Shown piece after piece: positions 41,801-48,881 of a stretch of DNA of 64,000 nt. The position numbers and the translations under genes are program-made. The stretch is from Amphibalanus amphitrite (Eukaryota; Arthropoda; Thecostraca; Balanomorpha; Balanidae), in NCBI RefSeq assembly GCF_019059575.1, contig NW_024882908.1, positions 62,001 through 126,000 of the forward strand. Reading direction: 5' to 3'. The notes below the pieces were generated by a model, which saw only the letters and a program-made list of their open reading frames with translations, made no database searches and was not told where the DNA came from. Within the stretch, counting starts at the first letter, position 1, and every line of letters begins with the position of its first letter.

Positions 41801-44800
41801 GGGCGGTAAACGACGGATAACGGACGGTGAACGGAGGAAGGTGGAAGATAGATGTTGGACGTTAGACGTTAGACGTTGGACATTGGACGTTGGACGTTGT
41901 ACGTTGGACGGTGGTCAGTGGACGGTAAACGATAGACGATGAAAGTAAACAGTGGACGGTAGACGGTAGACGGTGGACGGTGGACGGTGGACGGGGGACG
42001 GGGGACGGTAGACGGTGGACGGTAGACGTGGGACGGGGGACGGGGGACGGGGGACGGTAGATCGGAAGAGACGGAGACAGCTGAGCGGGTCATGCCATCG
42101 TATAACGCTGCAATGATAGGATGGTGTTCCTGGGTCCTTCGCGGACAATACGATCGAACGCCAACACCTACACACTACGGACTGTATTGTGCGGTGTGCG
42201 ATGACCCGGTACCAGCAATGAAGTGTATTGATTATAATCAATGACAGCGCCAGGTTGCCAGCGAGACCAGTCTGTGAGACGCTAGTGTCAGAGTTAACAC
42301 ATCAGGTTGATGAACCATATTTTCAGATAGGAGAGGACAGATCTAAAGCGAGACCCGCAATTTGTTCACATGTTTGTACCCACTCGGCAACGGATCTGGT
42401 AAAAGTCTCATGATTTCAGCAATGAGCGTTATGACCAGGATCTGAGTGGTAATCTCATTGCCTTACTGGAGCCCGATAGGCTATCACATCCTGTAATTGA
42501 CACTGATTGATATATGTGTGTTACTGATACTTTGTTGACCGATCATGAGAGTGATAGTAAAGCAAAAACCGACTGGATATTTGGGAATGAGGTTTATCCC
42601 AGCGTAGGTACAGGTCATATGGGTGATGCGATTTCCGATAAGGTACTTAACTAAAATATATATAGGCAAATAATGATAAGTTGATTAATAAAGCCACAGA
42701 AAAAAATCCACGAGTAACAAATTTTATGTCAATGAAAGCAGATAAATTTAGATAAAGCATTTATAGCGCAGCCACAGGCCACATCCGTATCAAAGAACTA
42801 TGATCATTAGCGTAGGTATCTATAATAACTGATAGGCTTTGTTGTTGTTTGTTGTTATAACATAAGAAAAATGTTTTTATACATAGGTATGAACAATTAA
42901 GTGGCAAACTTTTGCCTTGATTGATGAGGGGAAGTGTGACGGTCTCAAAAACGTTTATATATAGACACGTCCTCAGTCCTCACATTATTCTACTTTATCA
43001 GACACATTATAAGACAACGCAAGGCTCATTTCCAAACATTCTGTGATCTTATTCACCTGATTGCAGTGTTGCACTTTAAACACTGTGGGTTACGAGTATA
43101 TTTTCGAACAAACTAGCAAATGTTGAGTTTACTGGGGACGAATTGGACTTTATCCCGGCAATCATGTGGCGTATGTCAAACCTGTAGTTAAGCCATTTGG
43201 CCATCGGCAAACGGGCAGGTGAACCACCGGACACTCCCTGGATTAAGTGGTTTTATTTGTATGCGACGGATAATTAATACTTATACCGTCAAACACTTTT
43301 AGACACACCCGTGGCTATCTAAATCAGCTTATAATCAAGTCCGTCCAGCCCATGAGGTCGTCGATTCATCTCTCAATACAGGCTGCTGTGTGGTCACAAA
43401 TACCCGTGGCCGTGTCCCTTTCCTCGGACCTCCTTACGGTCACGATAGACCGCAGTTGGGCAATTGGAAGTCATCAATATAGCTACCGATCTAGATTACA
43501 TGTGGAGAGCGTGTACCAGCCTCCAATTAGCTCCCAAACAGACTGTCGAGGACTTGTCTCCGAGTGAGGGCTGACATGTCAGAGGCACTTATGTTTCTGA
43601 TAGAAGTGGTGTGAATGAGACAGTAATTGGATGATACATTTTCCTCGGCACTCTTCCCCTGTCCAGATGGACGTCCCGAATTTCGACTTGTTTTAATGGA
43701 GTGTTAGAAGATATGAGACGCCAAAAACATAGGATTTTAACTAAAGCAATCATAAATAAATGTATCAAGAAAAGACCAAACTTGATAAACAATATTTATC
43801 CCACATAGCCTGAGAAACATTTAATTATCTTTATAACACCAGTATAACGCCTTTTGGGGCGACTAACGGAGCGAGCGAGAGGGTGGGCCTTGCACGTTCG
43901 AAATTGCGAGGGGGTACCTCCAACTGACTTGTGCACGGCACCCTACTAACTGGTCTCTAGCGATGTGCCAAATTTGAGCACAATCGGCCCAGCCGTTCTC
44001 GAGATCTGGAAGCGGCACCCTGCACGTGCGCACGTGCAAAATGGGTCCCAACTGACTTGTGCACGGCACCGTACTAACCGGTCCCTAACCGTGTACCAAA
44101 TTTGAGCGCAATCGGTCCAGCCGTTCCCGAGATCTGGAAACGACCCCTGCACGTGCGCACGTGCAGCAGCACCCCAACTCTGGCACATGTATATGCAGTG
44201 CCTAGTGGGTGCCTACCTACATGCCAACTTTCAGCGCAATCGGCCAAGTAGTTACCGAGATATTGCAACAATTACAAAAGTGACACCTCTTCGTTTTGCA
44301 CGTGGCACGTGCATAAGGGGTCACCCACATGCATCGGGAATAGTCCAATACTTGGTAGAAGGAATGAAGCTACCCTACAAAAATTACCGCGTGTAAATCG
44401 GTCAAGTGGTTGCTGAGATATAAACCTCGCAAAAGCGTGACCACGGCCGGCCGGCCGGCCGGCCGGCCGCTCATACTCAGAAATTTCCGTTAATCTAAGG
44501 AAAGACTACGCTCGCTTCGCTCGCTCCGTAACAACACATTTAATGGGACCCCACGAGCGTTAATATTATTAATGAAGACATTCATTGGTCTAAATTTTAC
44601 AAAGGTACTCCTGAAAATAGAGCACCCTTGGCCTTCTACATATATGCGTATGCTCCAATATCAAACAAAGCACTTATCTTCTGGAGCCTACCTGTCTCTA
44701 GGCAACACTGGCGCGTCATACAGTCTGAAATAATTTCAGCTTTGAAAATGGACACGATCTACTGCAGACACGCGGCATGCTGACGGTTGTAAGCGAGTCA

Positions 44801-47800
44801 CACACATTAAATTGACACTGAAATGTATCTTATAAATGGAGACGATGTTCTTTGGCTAGTATTTGAACTTGAATTTCATCATGACGATAGTATTTGGCAA
44901 CGATTGATCATAGCATGAATGGTTGAACTACATTATCTGCTGCAGAAGAGATGAACGTTCGATGGTGAATGCCTAAGAAAGCCGCTACATTTCCGGTCGC
45001 TTTGAGGTCACCCGTACAACTTATCATTTCAGTGCAATCAGTTGACAGCCCTGACCGATGTACTGTCGTCTGAACCACAATAAATACAGCAAGGACGGCT
45101 ATACATACTGTTGGAAAATATCTTTCACACAGGCGGATTCAGACCCGCTCTTTTGGATTGGCAAGTATATAGAAAGCAACCCCATCTGTCCGTCAATTAC
45201 TATGCAAATAAAACGCCGATGAAACTGCAGGGGATCAAGATGAACAAATAAGCGTCTACTTCAGAGGAACCATACGGTAAAGCCGGGGACTGGCCGAATG
45301 AATAGTGAGAATATAAATCGTGGGATATTACACGTGTTGTAGCCATTGGGAGTTGGAGGATCGAAAATAAACGGTACATATATCCAACCGCGACGGTAGG
45401 CCGAGTCAGAAGATCAGATTCGAAACGCCTTCACCATTTAGGGTGAGCTGACAGAATACACATCCAAAGATGATTGCAGGGCAGGTCTTTCCGCCTTAAG
45501 AAGGGAAGGGATATCACAAACCCTTTAATATTTTTGCATTGCAAAGCATGACGCTTGCAGACGTCATGTAGAGATAATTAGCTTCTAGAGTTGTCTCCGC
45601 TTCCCATTTACCACTGAGCATGGTGTACATATCGCTATAGATACCGCCTCCAGGTCGAACTGAAAGACCGACCAAGGCCTCTTGGTAGATGGACTGGACT
45701 GGATGTGGACTGGAGCCCCAGATTGGGCTGGGAGGACCAATGTCACACCAAACCCAGTCGGCACACCTGCCCCTAAGCGCCCCCAATGGGAGGGAAGCGA
45801 ATTAGCATCGCACCTATCGGGCACTGACTGATCTGGGTTGATCTGACCGACTGATCTGATCGATCCCTATTTGACCAGCCCGATCAATCGCAGCTACTTC
45901 ATTGTGATCGATTGGAGGTCGATGCATGAAGCGGTTTATCCAGGTCGATTGTGGGCCATTTTCAGTTTGTGTTACCCATTCCCCAGAATAAAGCAGCGAA
46001 GCTCGTAACTCATTCGAAGCTCGCAACAAAAACATGCAAATTCAACAGGGACGTCCAGATTGAAATAGCCATTCCGATGTACAGTGGGTCTATTTAAGAT
46101 CTCCAGAGCCACCACGTGGCGCTACGGTCGGGGTATGGCGAGTCCAAATCCCGAGGGAAGTGAGGTCACCGGTCATTGTGGGGGAAGGAGGGAGGGGGAG
46201 TGACGCGGTATCACGGCGCATGGGGCGTGCGTAGCGCCGGGAGTGGGCCGCCCAGGGCCGCCCGCCACTGCACCGAGGCTGAGGGGAGGGGATGATGGTT
46301 GCGGGTGCGTTCACCCCGGTATGGTGGTATCCTGTTCATGTGGAACCGGCAAGAATGCGACTGAAGGGAATCATCATCTCAAACAAACGGGCAAGCCAGA
46401 GGCAGCGTCAGTTCCAGCCAAAATGTTGAACAATGATAATTGAAATCTAGGACGTATTCATAGCATGCAACTATTCAGTCGATAGTTGCATGATGCTTTT
46501 CATGATGCATGATGAGGCTTTTCTAAACTGTTATTTGAGTTAGATATTTTTCATTTGGCACGTTCAGTTTTGGTGGGTTTTATCGGGTCGAAAAGAAGCA
46601 GAAAAGAAAAGAAAAAAGTTGAAATGGCTCCAGACAAATGACCAAAAAATTTTTCTTAAAAAATGAATCTTAGCATAACATTTATAGCGATAATTTTGAC
46701 ATTTGGAAAGGATATTGGGGAAAGATATTGGGGAAAGATGTCATCGTGCTTAGCTAGGTTGCAGTAGAAGCCGGAAAGGTTTTGGTTCGTGTCTAGATAA
46801 AACCAGACCCGGCTGTGGGGCTCGAACTCACGACATCGCATTCAGCTCACAGGTTACCCAGCCTCAACGCTACGAGCACCTATCGCCCTGCGCAGCTTGC
46901 TCAGTGTTTCGGCTAAAGTTCGGCCAAAGTGTCTGACGTCTGTCAATGTCACGAGGCGAAACCCCAAGGTAAATGTCCGTCCCGGTAGCTCGGTCGGTAG
47001 AGCGTTGGACTCCATGTGCCATGTGGTGAGAGCGCACGTCCCGGTTGCAAAAGTCCGGGTTCGAAACGTGACGTGTGCTTGACGTTTTTGAGCCTCCTGA
47101 CGGGTATGGTTGTGGTTGGTTGCAGGCCGCTGCCAGGCGAAGTCAGTGAGGGGACCGGTCGTGCGCGGCTATGTGCGCACGTTAAAATTTGGACTCTAAA
47201 TTCTGCCATAGACCAGGAATTGCTTGATCGGAGGGTAGAGAGTAGGGTCAACGCAACAAGCTCAGCTTAGCGGGGACTTTGTTCTTGTGATTCCTTTCTT
47301 TCAAAAGGTTCGGGCCAAATTTATGTTAAAAAAAGGCAAGCCGAACCTGGTTGGGCCGGGTTGAACCCGGTTGGACCGGTGTCTTACATCACGCAACCAT
47401 GCAGTCAGACAAAACAGAGGCTAATATCGGGTTAAATATTTTTATTAACTTATCTTATTGTTTTTTAGCTTACACGTATGATAACTTTTAGCTTTTTTTA
47501 AACTCCAGACTTCATGCACAAAAATGTGGCATTCGTCCACTTTTCCTAATCTTCTCTTAGCGACTTGATTTGACCTTAAAAGCCCATCTTACCAGCAAAA
47601 AAAAAAATCACCTGCGTGATAATTATTTGCCGAAGGGCGCTCTACGCATGAAACGCCAGCCGGTCAAAAAACTGGCGAACGATACGATCTTTCTATTGCT
47701 TCAATTATATTCAATGAAAATTTCAGGAGACATAAATAATCTTAATCCTTATAGCTGCTGGGCGCCCAGAGCATTCGCTAGCATTCCATTGCCAGCTGCA

Positions 47801-48862
47801 TTACCAACGTCACATTTGCTACTTTGGGTTCACCATAGTTGACAGTAGATGAGCCGGCCACAGCAAACCCATGCCTCATTATCCTTTCCTTCCAAGCAGC
47901 CAACTGCGAAGCTAACCGGCCGCTCGGCCCACCACCGCGATATGGAACAACACTGGAGTGCGCCATTTGCCTGCGGCAGTGCCCCACCGCGCCGGGGCTG
48001 TTTGACAGGTCACCCGCACCGTGACCTCGCCACCCCCCCCCCCGCCCCATCGGGCCCAGCTCGGTAGTGACCTCTCCTTGAATCTCACATGGACTCGACT
48101 CATGCTCAACGCCATCTACTTTCGTCTGGAGATCCTTACTAGATCCACTGTACCCGAGCATCACAGGCGCTCAGTTGTGATGCTCGTGAACCCTGCTCAC
48201 GTAAATTCACCCCACGGGGGAACTCTTCTCGAGGCGCTCATTCCCCTGTGGAGGTGACAACTGCCCACGGGGGCGGCTCGCCCGGCGGCCGGCCGGTGAC
48301 GGCCCAGGCCGGCTGGTCGGCCGCCGTGTGATCGATGCCGGCACTCGGCTGCCAGTGGCGACCACCGCGTGCAGACGGCCGCCGCGCCGGCCACCGCGGC
48401 CCCCGCCGGCACACGCGAGCCGGCAGGCCGGACCGAGCTGAGCGGCCGGCGGGGAGCCAGCGGCGACCCCCCGCTGACCGGCGCGTGGCTCCTCTCAGCT
48501 CGGCGCGCAGCTGGACACCCGGCCACTACAAAGGCGCGCCCTCCGACAGCGCCGCGACAGTGAAAAGGGCAATTACACGGCGTTTGGCCGGTGACTGAGC
48601 GCTCCTCGCGAGTGGAGTGGCCAATTTTGCCCGCGGTCGGCGCACGGCGAGCTGCCAGATTCAAGAGCACTCACCTGTCATCGTATGCAAACTCCGCGTC
48701 CAGTGTGTTGTAGTACAGGAGAAACGCTAGCACCGAACTAATCACTGCTAGGGATGCCATAGACGGCCATCCTCCCCCTCGCGCCGGCCGCACTGCACTA
48801 CCGGCGCCGCCGCGCCGGCCCACTAGTTGTCGCCGTCGCCGCCAGGTGGCAGTCAGCGCCAT
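7259..48862 (-). CDS. TMTC2: TMTC2-like O-mannosyltransferase family gene, 8 exons, 3' end missing
   Basis: The gene encodes a multi-pass ER membrane protein with C-terminal TPR repeats. Family knowledge: TMTC1-4 are linked to O-mannosylation of cadherins and protocadherins in the ER. Seen here: eight minus-strand exons that join in frame, all with GT-AG introns, giving 757 codons plus one base. In order they hold an N-terminal hydrophobic segment, a luminal acidic pair (D61-D62), the family motif [18 protein letters not shown] (about residues 162-179), a DUF1736 region (about 312-358, with [10 protein letters not shown] and LSFDWSMDA), more membrane segments, and at least six TPR units from residue 535. 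The DUF1736 and TPR wording fits TMTC2 better than TMTC1, 3 or 4. The family length is near 836 residues, so about 110 C-terminal residues are missing. They probably lie left of the window. Exon 8 ends in phase 1, so at least one more exon is required. Confidence 0.93.
7341..8195 (-). other. TMTC2-like intron 7
   Basis: 855 bp with GTGAGT donor and CACACAG acceptor. The left two thirds are AT-rich. 8020-8160 is GC-rich with GCCGGCCGGCCG runs. No other feature was seen. Confidence 0.85.
8196..8336 (-). CDS. TMTC2: TMTC2-like exon 7 (TPR 5)
   Basis: 141 bases, exactly 47 codons (residues 684-730), phase 0 at both ends. The acceptor is CGGCAG|AGC and the donor is AAGATG|GTGAGT. It encodes [20 protein letters not shown], then [20 protein letters not shown], almost the same order of residues as vertebrate TMTC2. 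Because it is phase 0 on both sides, skipping it would keep the frame. Confidence 0.95.
8337..9004 (-). other. TMTC2-like intron 6
   Basis: 668 bp with GTAGGT donor and GGCAG acceptor. No repeat or nested gene recognised. Confidence 0.85.
9005..9249 (-). CDS. TMTC2: TMTC2-like exon 6 (TPRs 3 and 4)
   Basis: 245 bases: two bases complete methionine 602, then residues 603-683, ending in phase 0. The acceptor is CTGCAG|TG and the donor is CCGCAG|GTAGGT. It encodes [18 protein letters not shown], then a loop with LKDPRTHEA (the TMTC2 equivalent is LKDPHAHKS), and a second TPR with [17 protein letters not shown]. The loop wording is part of the reason for choosing TMTC2. Confidence 0.94.
9500..9585 (-). 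CDS. TMTC2: TMTC2-like exon 5 (second TPR)
   Basis: 86 bases: one base completes leucine 573, then 28 codons and one base. The acceptor is TTTCTAG|G at 9586-9587 and the donor is GCCA|GTGAGT. It encodes [20 protein letters not shown], a clear TPR (G-L/Y-A-Y spacing), then IQYRPRMA. The phases match exon 4 (2) and exon 6 (1). Confidence 0.93.
9586..10563 (-). other. TMTC2-like intron 4
   Basis: 978 bp with GTGAGT donor and TTTCTAG acceptor. It contains a GC-rich block at 9915-10260 and a short (AAAC)n run near 10503. Nothing else was recognised. Confidence 0.85.
10564..10678 (-). CDS. TMTC2: TMTC2-like exon 4 (first TPR)
   Basis: 115 bases: two bases complete alanine 535, then 37 codons and two bases. 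The acceptor is CCACAG|CT and the donor is AATCT|GTGAGT. It begins [20 protein letters not shown], the first helix pair of TPR 1, and ends in HYNL shared with the next exon. It is too short and lacks a start codon, so it is recognised only by homology and by phase fit with both neighbours. Confidence 0.93.
10679..13426 (-). other. TMTC2-like intron 3
   Basis: 2748 bp with GTGAGT donor and CCACAG acceptor. GC-rich blocks (11340-11680, 12830-13100) alternate with AT-rich DNA. No nested gene or transposon was recognised. Confidence 0.85.
13427..14195 (-). CDS. TMTC2: TMTC2-like exon 3 (DUF1736 domain and last membrane helices)
   Basis: Residues 279-534 plus one base. The acceptor is TTACAG|CGG at 14196-14197 and the donor is AAAG|GTGAGT at 13426-13421, phase 1. 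It carries the DUF1736 signature ([12 protein letters not shown] near 315-326, [13 protein letters not shown] near 344-356). A low-complexity serine/glycine/acidic insert follows near 411-430, then the conserved [20 protein letters not shown] segment (about 444-463) and LYVPSMGY. It ends with [10 protein letters not shown] just before the TPR array. An apparent extension upstream to 14369 crosses the splice acceptor and is intronic. Confidence 0.95.
14196..17602 (-). other. TMTC2-like intron 2
   Basis: 3407 bp with GTAAGT donor and TTACAG acceptor. It holds a GA-rich stretch near 14255-14300 and GC-rich blocks at 15600-15960 and 16780-16930, including a short GCC-repeat run near 15825-15845. 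No gene was recognised. Confidence 0.85.
17603..18248 (-). CDS. TMTC2: TMTC2-like exon 2 (GT-C-like membrane core)
   Basis: 646 bases: one base completes codon 63, then residues 64-278. The acceptor is CCCAG|C at 18249-18250 and the donor is GCG|GTAAGT at 17602-17597, phase 0. It opens with RAIKTN, then [19 protein letters not shown] (about 84-102), a typical luminal loop of the TMTC and related GT-C membrane enzymes. It contains [18 protein letters not shown] and several hydrophobic helices. A histidine- and proline-rich insert near residues 205-222 ([11 protein letters not shown]) looks lineage-specific. Overlapping long open frames on both strands here are GC-rich shadows. Confidence 0.94.
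20505..20690. repeat. degenerate 30-36-bp tandem repeat (GAACTGAGCAGTGCTGTC-like)
   Basis: Words resembling TGAGCAGNGCTGTCNGTCACAGNC recur about every 30-36 bp for five or six units with many substitutions. It lies in intron 1 and has no coding value. Confidence 0.6.
21594..21670. promoter_or_regulatory. four TCACGTGAC palindromes (E-box / CLEAR-type cluster)
   Basis: Exact TCACGTGAC occurs at 21594-21602, 21618-21626, 21641-21649 and 21662-21670, with start-to-start spacing of 24, 23 and 21 bp, about two helical turns. Established knowledge: this core is bound by bHLH-Zip factors of the USF, MITF/TFEB and Max type. The sites lie in a CpG-rich block of intron 1. The sequence between them is not conserved, which favours selected sites over a simple tandem repeat. 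Function is inference. Confidence 0.55.
23283..23362. repeat. 20-bp tandem repeat (GATCGGATCCAGCCGGGYCC)
   Basis: About three and a half copies of a 20-bp unit with GATCGRATCCAGYCGGG, slightly diverged, in intron 1. Confidence 0.75.
24735..24985. repeat. about 20-bp degenerate tandem repeat (GCGGCTGAYRTTRGCACTGG)
   Basis: At least eleven units with GGCTGATATTG or GACTGACGTTA plus a variable half, spaced 18-24 bp. TGATATT forms dominate the first half and TGACGTT forms the second, so the array has two subtypes. Confidence 0.75.
27194..27242. repeat. 23-bp direct duplication with palindrome GAACGGCCGTTC
   Basis: The block GAACGGCCGTTCGGCTGATGT occurs twice in succession. Each copy contains the perfect 12-bp palindrome GAACGGCCGTTC. 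Confidence 0.8.
29835..29839. repeat. target-site duplication CCTAC, left copy
   Basis: Five bases immediately before the left LTR, identical to 35863-35867. The 5-bp length is usual for LTR-element integrases. Confidence 0.93.
29840..31023 (-). repeat. BEL/Pao 3' LTR (left copy)
   Basis: 1184 bp from TGTTGCAGACG to GTCGGCAACA on the plus strand, with the short terminal inverted repeat TGTTGC/GCAACA. It contains the 70-bp tandem repeats at 30029-30283 and a GC-rich end. It is almost identical to the right LTR. Confidence 0.95.
30029..30283. repeat. 70-bp tandem repeats inside the left LTR
   Basis: Units start at 30029, 30099, 30169 and 30233 (spacings 70, 70, 64) and contain CCCTCTTTTCAGAGAGACAA and CCCTCTTTACAGAGAGCATG. 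A partial unit ends the array. The same array is in the right LTR, so it predates this insertion. LTR repeats often act as enhancers, but here that is inference. Confidence 0.9.
31024..31036 (-). promoter_or_regulatory. polypurine tract of the BEL/Pao element
   Basis: On the minus strand CAGGGGGGAGTGA abuts the start of the 3' LTR (TGTTGCC). Its position and purine content fit the plus-strand DNA primer and fix the element's orientation. Confidence 0.8.
31112..34531 (-). CDS. BEL/Pao gag-protease ORF with deleted pol remnants
   Basis: An open frame of 1139 codons. Residues 100-275 are charged and coiled-coil-like ([19 protein letters not shown] near 220-238). About 370-550 resembles the gag domain of Pao elements (DUF1759). 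A zinc-knuckle region spans 592-655, with a classical CX2CX4HX4C at C625, C628, H633 and C638. An A17-like aspartic protease has DTGA at 714-717, and GWALTG follows at 847-852. After that only short pol pieces remain: [10 protein letters not shown] (934-943), the stretch after the RT catalytic site (about 970-1004), and [10 protein letters not shown] (1055-1064) from the region after RNase H. The RT catalytic YXDD is absent and no integrase is present, so the copy cannot be autonomous. The start at 34531 is the first ATG after the primer site. Confidence 0.9.
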   Translation of the reverse strand: MEDSKEGEDREMMLRSSDGAGAENGRAAGELGALTPQDSTEESNGKAMPQNRVDDGVKEGTATSELKTLKLQRGRKAALLTRACNMAEVQIDRCANKEELRKRLEALNTALDGVLKINDDYVEKVQEVEEIEEAEEYVTRLTARHASAIKAIKEAIKLKSSGCSASETEGKQMSLASRRDGSKVCGSRASKCSKASTVARAAEITAEMKALELKHFRARKERERQKREQEDMLKEQEDTLRKARERQSREQEDMLEEKAMQEEVERALVKARLCKAAESDLEWERRHDFDGENVALVPRECNVAEGPVTVDLPQRRLPPQEERRTLQPEHQTAANSAKLPSSKNGQHPANWVIAVRSEQQPLFHQQSAFVKSIPRLTLPTFRGSAQEWPRWIGLFKALVHNQPSLSDSERMAHLQNAVEGPAAQAINGMLFDGELYHEALKTLQERFGRDEDIIQAHLRKVFTCTPPSLMDLPAMEQFYSVVHNTVTVLRNLGYSSDLASSENLRRVVEKLPVELGREWGREVHRLRPVRPTLEAFSSWLKIEVDVLSHSGSQFVTNDRTEAAKSRGGGTARKSAFATGVTSSADPESRRACVVCEDTHKLPDCPTFKAKTTEARMNIVSAETLCFSCLGKGHWSRRCRVARRCGIEGCKFKHHPLLHANKGQAIPDKPRKEEGSNSAPFVAASLNEETDTLLQVVRVQVQGTRGSKEVLALLDTGAQTSLCREDVLRELGITGHRRQLRIQNVEGSGVQKPSQRVSLTISALDPDGRKSEIQIPEVWSVPALNVTAPVVKGSQLEGCEHLHGLEFPQYDGGQVELLIGANVLEAVLQRETRVGRPNQPVALKTDLGWALTGSVSATVPRSLRQVMSTKLLLTEQEDERSAALNEGRSTEPFGTERCQTKPRLKEGERVVKPLEESTIRSQGRYKTGLLGARSSPGIANYVLKETPQEHWNEGWTAPPREPEQTQRSFDMDDFSLYDVDVDTAKHLKQGAIGALSDGGFKRTKWRSSRHEVLEGTSISDLASAWVRRRLQLRKPQESSGKRTFSGTRRDVPEKMNPADDCSRGLAASEITSESRWQSGPAELSDDEENWPAQAPRPPLTDDLEEVKSNILASVVKGGDQPERLQEADFCRCRRTAATAI
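34655..34672 (-). promoter_or_regulatory. candidate tRNA primer-binding site
   Basis: On the minus strand TGGTCCTCCGGGCCGGAT begins five bases inside the end of the 5' LTR. TGG is the expected complement of a tRNA CCA end. Which tRNA would pair is not determined. Confidence 0.6.
34678..35862 (-). repeat. BEL/Pao 5' LTR (right copy)
   Basis: 1185 bp, TG...CA, one base longer than the left LTR because of a T insertion near 34853. It contains the same tandem repeats at about 34868-35122. In element orientation this copy would carry the promoter. Confidence 0.95.
35863..35867. repeat. target-site duplication CCTAC, right copy
   Basis: Five bases immediately after the right LTR, identical to 29835-29839. 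The flanks would rejoin as GACAGTCCTACAGTCTGC. Confidence 0.93.
36245..36385. repeat. CAGACACC-rich low-complexity stretch
   Basis: Irregular repetition of ACACCAGACACC and CCGACAGACCAGACAC words. The overlapping open frames here have no family resemblance. Confidence 0.6.
38755..38840. repeat. (GA)n microsatellite
   Basis: About 43 uninterrupted GA dinucleotides. Long Glu-Arg or Ser-Leu open frames across it are artefacts. Confidence 0.97.
39026..39207. repeat. 80-100-bp tandem duplication
   Basis: The block from GTGCCGAACCCATGTCACTT to GATCACTGAACGTGGGACA is repeated directly afterwards with a few changes. In the second copy an inner word (GGCCCAGGGCAGGTTCTGA) is itself doubled. Confidence 0.85.
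40304..40426. mobile_element. hairpin MITE-like palindrome
   Basis: Two arms of about 55 bp face each other with a loop of only a few bases. AACTCGGCCGGTG...AAATTTTCAAGACC on the left pairs with its inverse ending CACCGGCCTCGTT on the right, with scattered mismatches and small indels. It has the form of a solo inverted repeat or foldback MITE. No clear target duplication was seen. Confidence 0.65.
41625..41650. repeat. (CGGCC)n short repeat
   Basis: Five copies of CGGCC inside a GC-rich block of intron 1. Confidence 0.85.
41830..42066. repeat. heptamer-based minisatellite (GGACGGT / GGACGTT)
   Basis: About 230 bp of 7-bp words: GGACGTT and AGACGTT on the left, GGACGGT, AGACGGT and GGACGGG on the right. 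The minus strand reads Pro-Pro-Ser-Thr-Val-type repeats because three heptamers equal seven codons. Confidence 0.85.
43866..44529. mobile_element. inverted-repeat element carrying ~127-bp tandem units
   Basis: A 13-bp perfect inverted repeat (ACGGAGCGAGCGA at 43866-43878 and its inverse at 44517-44529) bounds the segment. Inside are tandem units starting near 43920, 44048 and 44174 (periods 128 and 126), then a diverged one from about 44320. Each has CCAACT, a segment ending AATCGGNCCAGCCGTTCNCGAGA, and often CTGCACGTGCGCACGTGCA. A (GGCC)n run sits at 44447-44468. No transposase and no convincing target duplication was found. Confidence 0.6.
46630..46885 (-). mobile_element. tRNA-derived SINE, minus strand
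   Basis: On the minus strand an A-box-like stretch (about 46861-46878) is followed by a B box GAGTTCGAGCC at 46829-46819, with spacing close to that of a tRNA. Downstream the body runs left into AT-rich DNA near 46630. It is not a usable tRNA: the acceptor ends do not pair. The body limit is approximate. Confidence 0.6.
46978..47304 (+). mobile_element. tRNA-derived SINE, plus strand
   Basis: A-box TAGCTCGGTCGGTAG at 46986-47000 and B-box GGGTTCGAA at 47057-47065. The gap is about 57 bp, longer than in a tRNA, because of an insertion between the boxes. The body continues to a pyrimidine-rich end near 47300 (CCTTTCTTTC). It points away from the minus-strand SINE at 46630-46885. Confidence 0.65.
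48675..48862 (-). CDS. TMTC2: TMTC2-like exon 1 (start codon, first membrane segment)
   Basis: Residues 1-62 plus two bases of codon 63. The ATG at 48862 has G at -3 and G at +4, a good Kozak context. The first 34 residues are arginine- and glycine-rich and have no counterpart in the usual family N terminus. A second in-frame ATG at 48760 begins [20 protein letters not shown], which lines up with the family start and first membrane helix, so it is a real alternative start. The exon ends in the acidic pair FAYDD and then AG|GTGAGT. Exon 2 supplies the C that completes serine 63, restoring the family's YDDSRAIKTN stretch. Confidence 0.88.
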
Positions 48863-48881
48863 GACGTCGGAGGAGCGCCAT
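48798..48881 (-). promoter_or_regulatory. upstream ORF overlapping the TMTC2-like start codon
   Basis: An ATG at 48881 lies 19 nt upstream of the ATG at 48862, in a different frame. It reads 27 codons and stops at TAG (48800-48798). The stop falls after the first TMTC2 ATG but before the second in-frame ATG at 48760. If the transcript includes this ATG, ribosomes that use it would bypass 48862 and could restart at 48760, the family-conserved position. This is seen in sequence; use in the cell is inference because the transcription start is unknown. Confidence 0.4.

Larger units (their letters stand above)
18249..48674 (-). other. TMTC2-like intron 1, about 30.4 kb
   Basis: Bounded by GTGAGT at 48674-48669 and CCCAG before 18248. 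The phase (2) agrees on both sides. It is more than 70% of the visible gene and carries most of the repeats listed here. It also holds GC- and CpG-rich blocks (20130-20460, 20880-21900, 22600-23240, 25000-25330, 26030-26280, 27050-28330, 28560-28900) separated by AT-rich DNA. Several blocks embed homeodomain-type TAAT words. They could be cis-regulatory, but composition is the only evidence. Stretches not listed separately show no recognised feature. Confidence 0.85.
35868..48674. other. rest of intron 1 between listed repeats
   Basis: Outside the listed elements, this stretch shows GC-rich blocks (39590-39900, 41400-41720, 48240-48660) alternating with AT-rich DNA. No exon, RNA gene or further transposon was recognised, including in 42070-43860 and 44530-46600. 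Confidence 0.5.

Noticed and set aside
46981..47066. A functional tRNA gene
   Set aside because: A and B boxes are present, but the spacing is too long and the ends do not form an acceptor stem. A SINE fits better.
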